From Hevea brasiliensis (Eukaryota; Streptophyta; Magnoliopsida; Malpighiales; Euphorbiaceae), in NCBI RefSeq assembly GCF_030052815.1, contig NC_079505.1, positions 62,183,309 through 62,247,308 on the forward strand: a DNA stretch of 64,000 nt, written 5' to 3'. The position numbers and the translations under genes are program-made. This document shows positions 59,924 through 64,000 of the stretch, piece by piece. A model generated the notes under the pieces. The model was not told where the DNA came from and made no database searches. It saw nothing but the letters and a program-made list of their open reading frames with translations. Each line of letters begins with the position of its first letter. Positions within the stretch are counted from its first letter, which is position 1.

Positions 59924-62022
59924 TGATGGCTTGGGAAGCATGGGTTTGGGCCATTGGTAGGTTGGATTTTAAAATTTTATCTAGGATTACATGCTAGTAT
60001 ACCATAGTAGCTTATGAACCTAGCCAACCTCCTATGCCTATGGGTGTGCCAAAACACCTTTTAGCATGTTTTATTAGTTCATTTGCCATTAAGGATTGGT
60101 GTTTAGTATTTAATCACATTAAATGCTAATTAAAATAGGGATGAAGTTCAACTAACCTCCAAGGCACTGAATCAACCTTCTTAATTCCCTTTGGGAGTTT
60201 CCAAGAGCTCCAATTGTAGCTCCTCTAGCTTGTCCACCACAAGCTCACCAAGGATCACCAAATTGCAGCCCCAATCCTCTCTTGAAGCTTGCCAACTACT
60301 AAAAACTTAGGGTTTTGCTTTTGCTGAAGGTTTTATGGATGTAGTGAAGTAGAAACCCTTTTTAGTATTTTTGATTCGAGAGAAAAGAAAGCTTTCTCTT
60401 AGCTATCAATGGAAGAAAAATAGAGGAGGGAGAGCTAGTGTGCCGGCCAACAAGAAGAGGAAGAAGAAGATTGCTTCTTCCTTTTGTCTTGCATTTATAT
60501 ATAAGAGACAAAATCTAACTAATTGGTGCCACATGTCAAACCATGATTTAATCTTCCTTTTATTTGTCTTAATCTCATTAAGACAATTGTCAAAGCTTGA
60601 TTAAATCATCATAAAGTTATCTTCCATCATAGGAAGAAAGTGGCATACTCACATGGGTGTCATGTGTCACCATCTCATGGTGCCACGTGTCATTATGTAA
60701 AATTACCAATTTGCCTCTTGTTTGCAATTTTGAGTTCTCAATCCAAAATTGTATTTTCTCCTTTAAATTAATTTATATCACATATAAATTAATTAATTAA
60801 TTAATCTCTATTAATTAATTTCACCATTTGATTTATATTTAAACTCTTTAAATATAAATCTAATTTATGTTATACATCCAATAACCTAGATTTGGTTTCA
60901 AGTCATGCTAGGGACTTTATAATCTCATTGCAAACCAAACCTAATTAATTAATTAATTAAACTCTTTAATTAATCAATTAAATCATATTTTACTTGGTGA
61001 TTAACTTGTGTATTTGTGTTATTAATTAGCAATGAGAAATGATATCAACTCTTAATATCATTAGAACTTTTTCTTACCGTAAATGATTTCTCTAAATCAT
61101 TTTAGGCATCTCATAGACTATGGTTAACACCTAGCATAGCATGTCATGGCCACCCAATCAGTAATAAGGAATACCTCAAATGAACCTTTAATCATATGTT
61201 ACCATGCACTAAAATCTTTCCGTTACAAAATCCCAATTCTAGCTGGAGTCATGGTTAATGTCAAACTCCATTTGCTATAAATCTTATGTTCTCTTTTAAT
61301 TCTGGTTTTTGATTAATTAGACTTCCTTGTCAGAAACACCTTTCTGGCTAAGTCTATCTGTCTTGACCAGGAGCTTGAATCATCAAGAACAATTAAATGA
61401 ACATAGGATTTTTTTCTCTATTTACTTAGGGTAACAGATCCCATCTCGATCAACACCTATCTCCATATATAACTAGTGAGAGCCAACACATGCCCGTATA
61501 CCCATATACAGTACGAGTATGAAAGCAGTATCAAACTCAAACCACTTATATACAAGATAACTGTGTTTTCTTAGGTCTAAAGATTATATGCACTGACACG
61601 ATATATGATAATGCATTGACAAGAGTAAACTCCACGTGCTTGTCATAAGCGTCACTGGTTCGGCCTACTTATCATCTATAAGTGCCTATCATGTTTTTTA
61701 TGTGGCATGAGACTCACCACTCCAACTTATTTATATCTCATATTAATACTTTGAGAACAGACATGATTACAATCTTTCTGGATAAGTCATGTCCTTTGTG
61801 AAGTATCCTCGATTGTGAACCAATTTATGATACTTTGTGCTAGAAATACTGTCACTCATATTCTTAACAACTTAAGAATTGTATTTTTTTAACAAAATAT
61901 CAATGGACCTTTTCAATTACACATAAATAAATTATGTAAATAGAAAAGTGTAATTGCATTTTATTAATAAAATATGTACAAAATACATATAAAATGATAT
62001 GCTCTAGGACATACTACTAACA
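59924..62022 (-). mobile_element. 5' LTR of the copia element (2099 bp)
   Basis: It begins TGTTAGTAGTATGTCC at 62022 and ends at 59924 next to the primer site. It aligns along its whole length with 45354-47481. The TATA-like sequence is kept at 60493-60501. Confidence 0.95.
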
Positions 62023-62027
62023 AACTG

Positions 62028-64000
62028 TTAGTGATATAGCTACCTCTTTTGACTTGTTTGTGCCACAAAATCATTCATGTGGGTGATGCGTTCATATAAT
62101 TAAAAATGTATTTTGTTAATGTATTTTCCTTTCCCCTATGATTCTCTACTTAATGGGTTTATAACTCACTCCCTTTTTCTGTCTACCCCCTTCAGGGACA
62201 TGATTCAGGGCAACAATCAATAGACTTTGGATAATTAGCCTCCAAGATTTGATGTAATCAAGATTAATACCATTTTTATGGAGCTATTTTGGGACATGTA
62301 TAAAATTTTATTTATTTTGGCACTATACTTGCTATTGTATATTTGCATAAAAAATATTAAAGAAAACTATAATTTTATGATAAAGCATATTATTTTCAAA
62401 ATGATTATGAAAGTTGTCATAACTCAACCAGGGGATCGTTACGAACAATAGGGAAGGGTCAGCTTAAGGCTGCTGTACCCGTAGCCAGCCTAAGACTATA
62501 GACTTTGACCATCTAAAAGCCCACTATACTGATTTGGAATTTTTTTTTCTAAAGTCAAAGGAAGGTTCTTTCCTTCCTTATGACTCAACTCATTCGAAAG
62601 AGCTTCATCCTTTAAGTGCATCATGCTAAAATTTCTTTTTCGATTCTTATTTTACTTTACCATTTCCTCAACACTTTGCTTTACTCAAGCAGAGCTAATT
62701 AAACTCTTTCTGAACCTTTGGTAAGATTACTAAGAACCATTGGACTTTCTTCTATTAACCAAAGGGTTGCTTTGAATTTTTCCCTTAGGAAGAGCATACA
62801 CATTTTCCTTTACTTTTTTATTTCTCTTGTTGCTATTCAAAGCAATTGATACATTAACTTTGGAAGTGTTCCCTTAAGGAACCTCTTTACATAGCCTTAT
62901 CATATTAACTTTAACTACATCCTATTGATCACACTCGACTTTACTTTTCTTCTATGTTTAAGTCTACCCTTAGTATTTAAAATGCATAAGAGGGCATTTG
63001 CTTACCTGGTAGACTTTGATTACATCTAATTCATGTTCAGTGGGATCAGTAGGATAATACTTCCTTTATCCATTAATTTGTTAATTACTATTTACTTTCA
63101 CTAGCAATGTCATTTATGCAATGTAATTCTTTTATCAAGTTAAAAAGATAGTTTAATAAGTTATTCTAACTATTTGGTTTTTATCATTTCTTTATTAACT
63201 TTTAATTTCAATTAGAAATTCAAAATTCCTTTCTTATGCTTACTTAATGAACACATTTACAAGATTATGCTTTAAATATTCATTATGCTTTTTCATTTAG
63301 TTTTAAGTGAAACAACTCACTTACTCATGTAACCATTCAATCCTACTAGAAAGCACATTCACATCCTAACATACATTAGACTCACATGCCACATTAACCT
63401 TAAATAATACAAACATCCATTAGGCTATCTTCTACATTGACATTACATAATTGCAATGCATGATATATTTGCAATTATGAGACTTAGACATACATAAACA
63501 TACGCTTATATAGACTTACAAAATTATAATAACAAAATACAAAATTAGGAACATTTATGAACCTAGAATTATTACATAACTCTCCTTATGACATTCTAAA
63601 GACTTCCAATGTTCTTTGCATCTGTTACTTGCAAAACTTGTGTTGGTTTAGCATTGTGAACCAGTAGGATCAGTAAGCATAATCTACTTAAACATTAATA
63701 TTCTTCTGTTATCACATACACATAAGTGTAACATTCACATGAATGCAACAAATATCAAATATTTGCAAACAAGGTAGTCATGTTACCAGTGACTCTCTTA
63801 TAATCTAATATGCTTGACTTATATAGAAGCTCCTCGGGATTTCCTTTTACTATATCCAATGTGCCCAACTCATATAAAAGCTCTTTAGAACTTCCTCTTT
63901 ATACATGACATGTGTCGTATACCGGGGGCCTTGTAAGGTCGTCACCTGGTCTTTTAAATCTAAAACATACATGTCATTTTATACCATGATCTCATATACC
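62028..64000. other. Right-edge region, probably LTR-derived, unassigned
   Basis: No gene is supported. Stretches such as CACTCCCTTTTTCTGTCTAC followed by TTCAGGGACATG recall gypsy LTR 3' regions, and the last 200 bp show a repeated TATA(G/A)AAGCTC..CTTCCT pattern. No LTR ends, primer site or target duplication could be fixed. Confidence 0.4.

Larger units (their letters stand above)
45354..62022 (-). mobile_element. Complete Ty1/copia retrotransposon with nested insertions (16.7 kb)
   Basis: Minus-strand order: 5' LTR (62022-59924), primer site, leader, gag, protease, integrase, RT, RNase H, purine tract, 3' LTR (47481-45354). The flanks are a perfect 5-bp duplication AACTG (45349-45353 and 62023-62027). 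Two gypsy solo LTRs interrupt it (50112-53228 and 55199-58840); without them the element is about 9.9 kb. By eye the two LTRs differ at about 26 positions over the first 450 bp, so it is not a recent insertion. Coding regions carry several stops and frameshifts, so it cannot move by itself. Confidence 0.95.

Overview
This is plant nuclear DNA. It is AT-rich, the genes have many GT-AG introns, and plant-type LTR retrotransposons, TRIMs and MITEs fill most of the rest. The proteins fit a eudicot, but nothing here proves a family. No bacterial operon, CRISPR array, rRNA or tRNA gene was recognised.

Layout. (1) 1-12987 is a nest of decayed LTR elements. A minus-strand Ty3/gypsy element (gag, tRNA-Met primer site, 3.1-kb LTR) lies inside a plus-strand Ty3/gypsy chromovirus (integrase, chromodomain-like tail, 3.1-kb 3' LTR). 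That element lies inside an old plus-strand Ty1/copia element, which also carries a 487-bp TRIM. (2) 13000-37871 is a genic island with three genes. A heptahelical PAQR/HHP membrane protein (+, 4 exons, 362 aa) is convergent with a very large CLU-family gene of the TSS/REC type (-, 23 coding exons, 1886 aa, about 14.8 kb). Upstream lies a small two-exon gene (-, 118 aa) for a probable chloroplast membrane protein. The introns and spacers hold MITEs, a MULE-type insertion with a 9-bp target-site duplication, microsatellites and a CACTA-like terminus. (3) 39151-41796 is a pair of Cassandra-type LTRs with 5S-rRNA-like sequence around an unusually long interior. (4) 41871-43878 holds a poly(A)-tailed retroposon-like insert and a long-TIR MITE. 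(5) 45354-62022 is one complete 16.7-kb minus-strand Ty1/copia element bounded by the duplication AACTG. It is split by two solo gypsy LTRs, each with its own perfect 5-bp duplication (CCTAT and ATTAC). (6) 62028-64000 is noncoding and probably LTR-derived.

The three cellular genes look intact and are not obviously linked in function. All polyprotein genes are broken, mostly by C-to-T or G-to-A type changes, so no element here is autonomous. The most interesting non-gene signals are shared by the gypsy LTRs: a conserved hairpin about 500-600 bp from the LTR 3' end, a 5S-rRNA-like block near the 5' end, and a fast-changing tandem-repeat zone about 1 kb from the 3' end. Exon boundaries were placed by hand from reading-frame continuity and splice signals; all three spliced genes close in frame.
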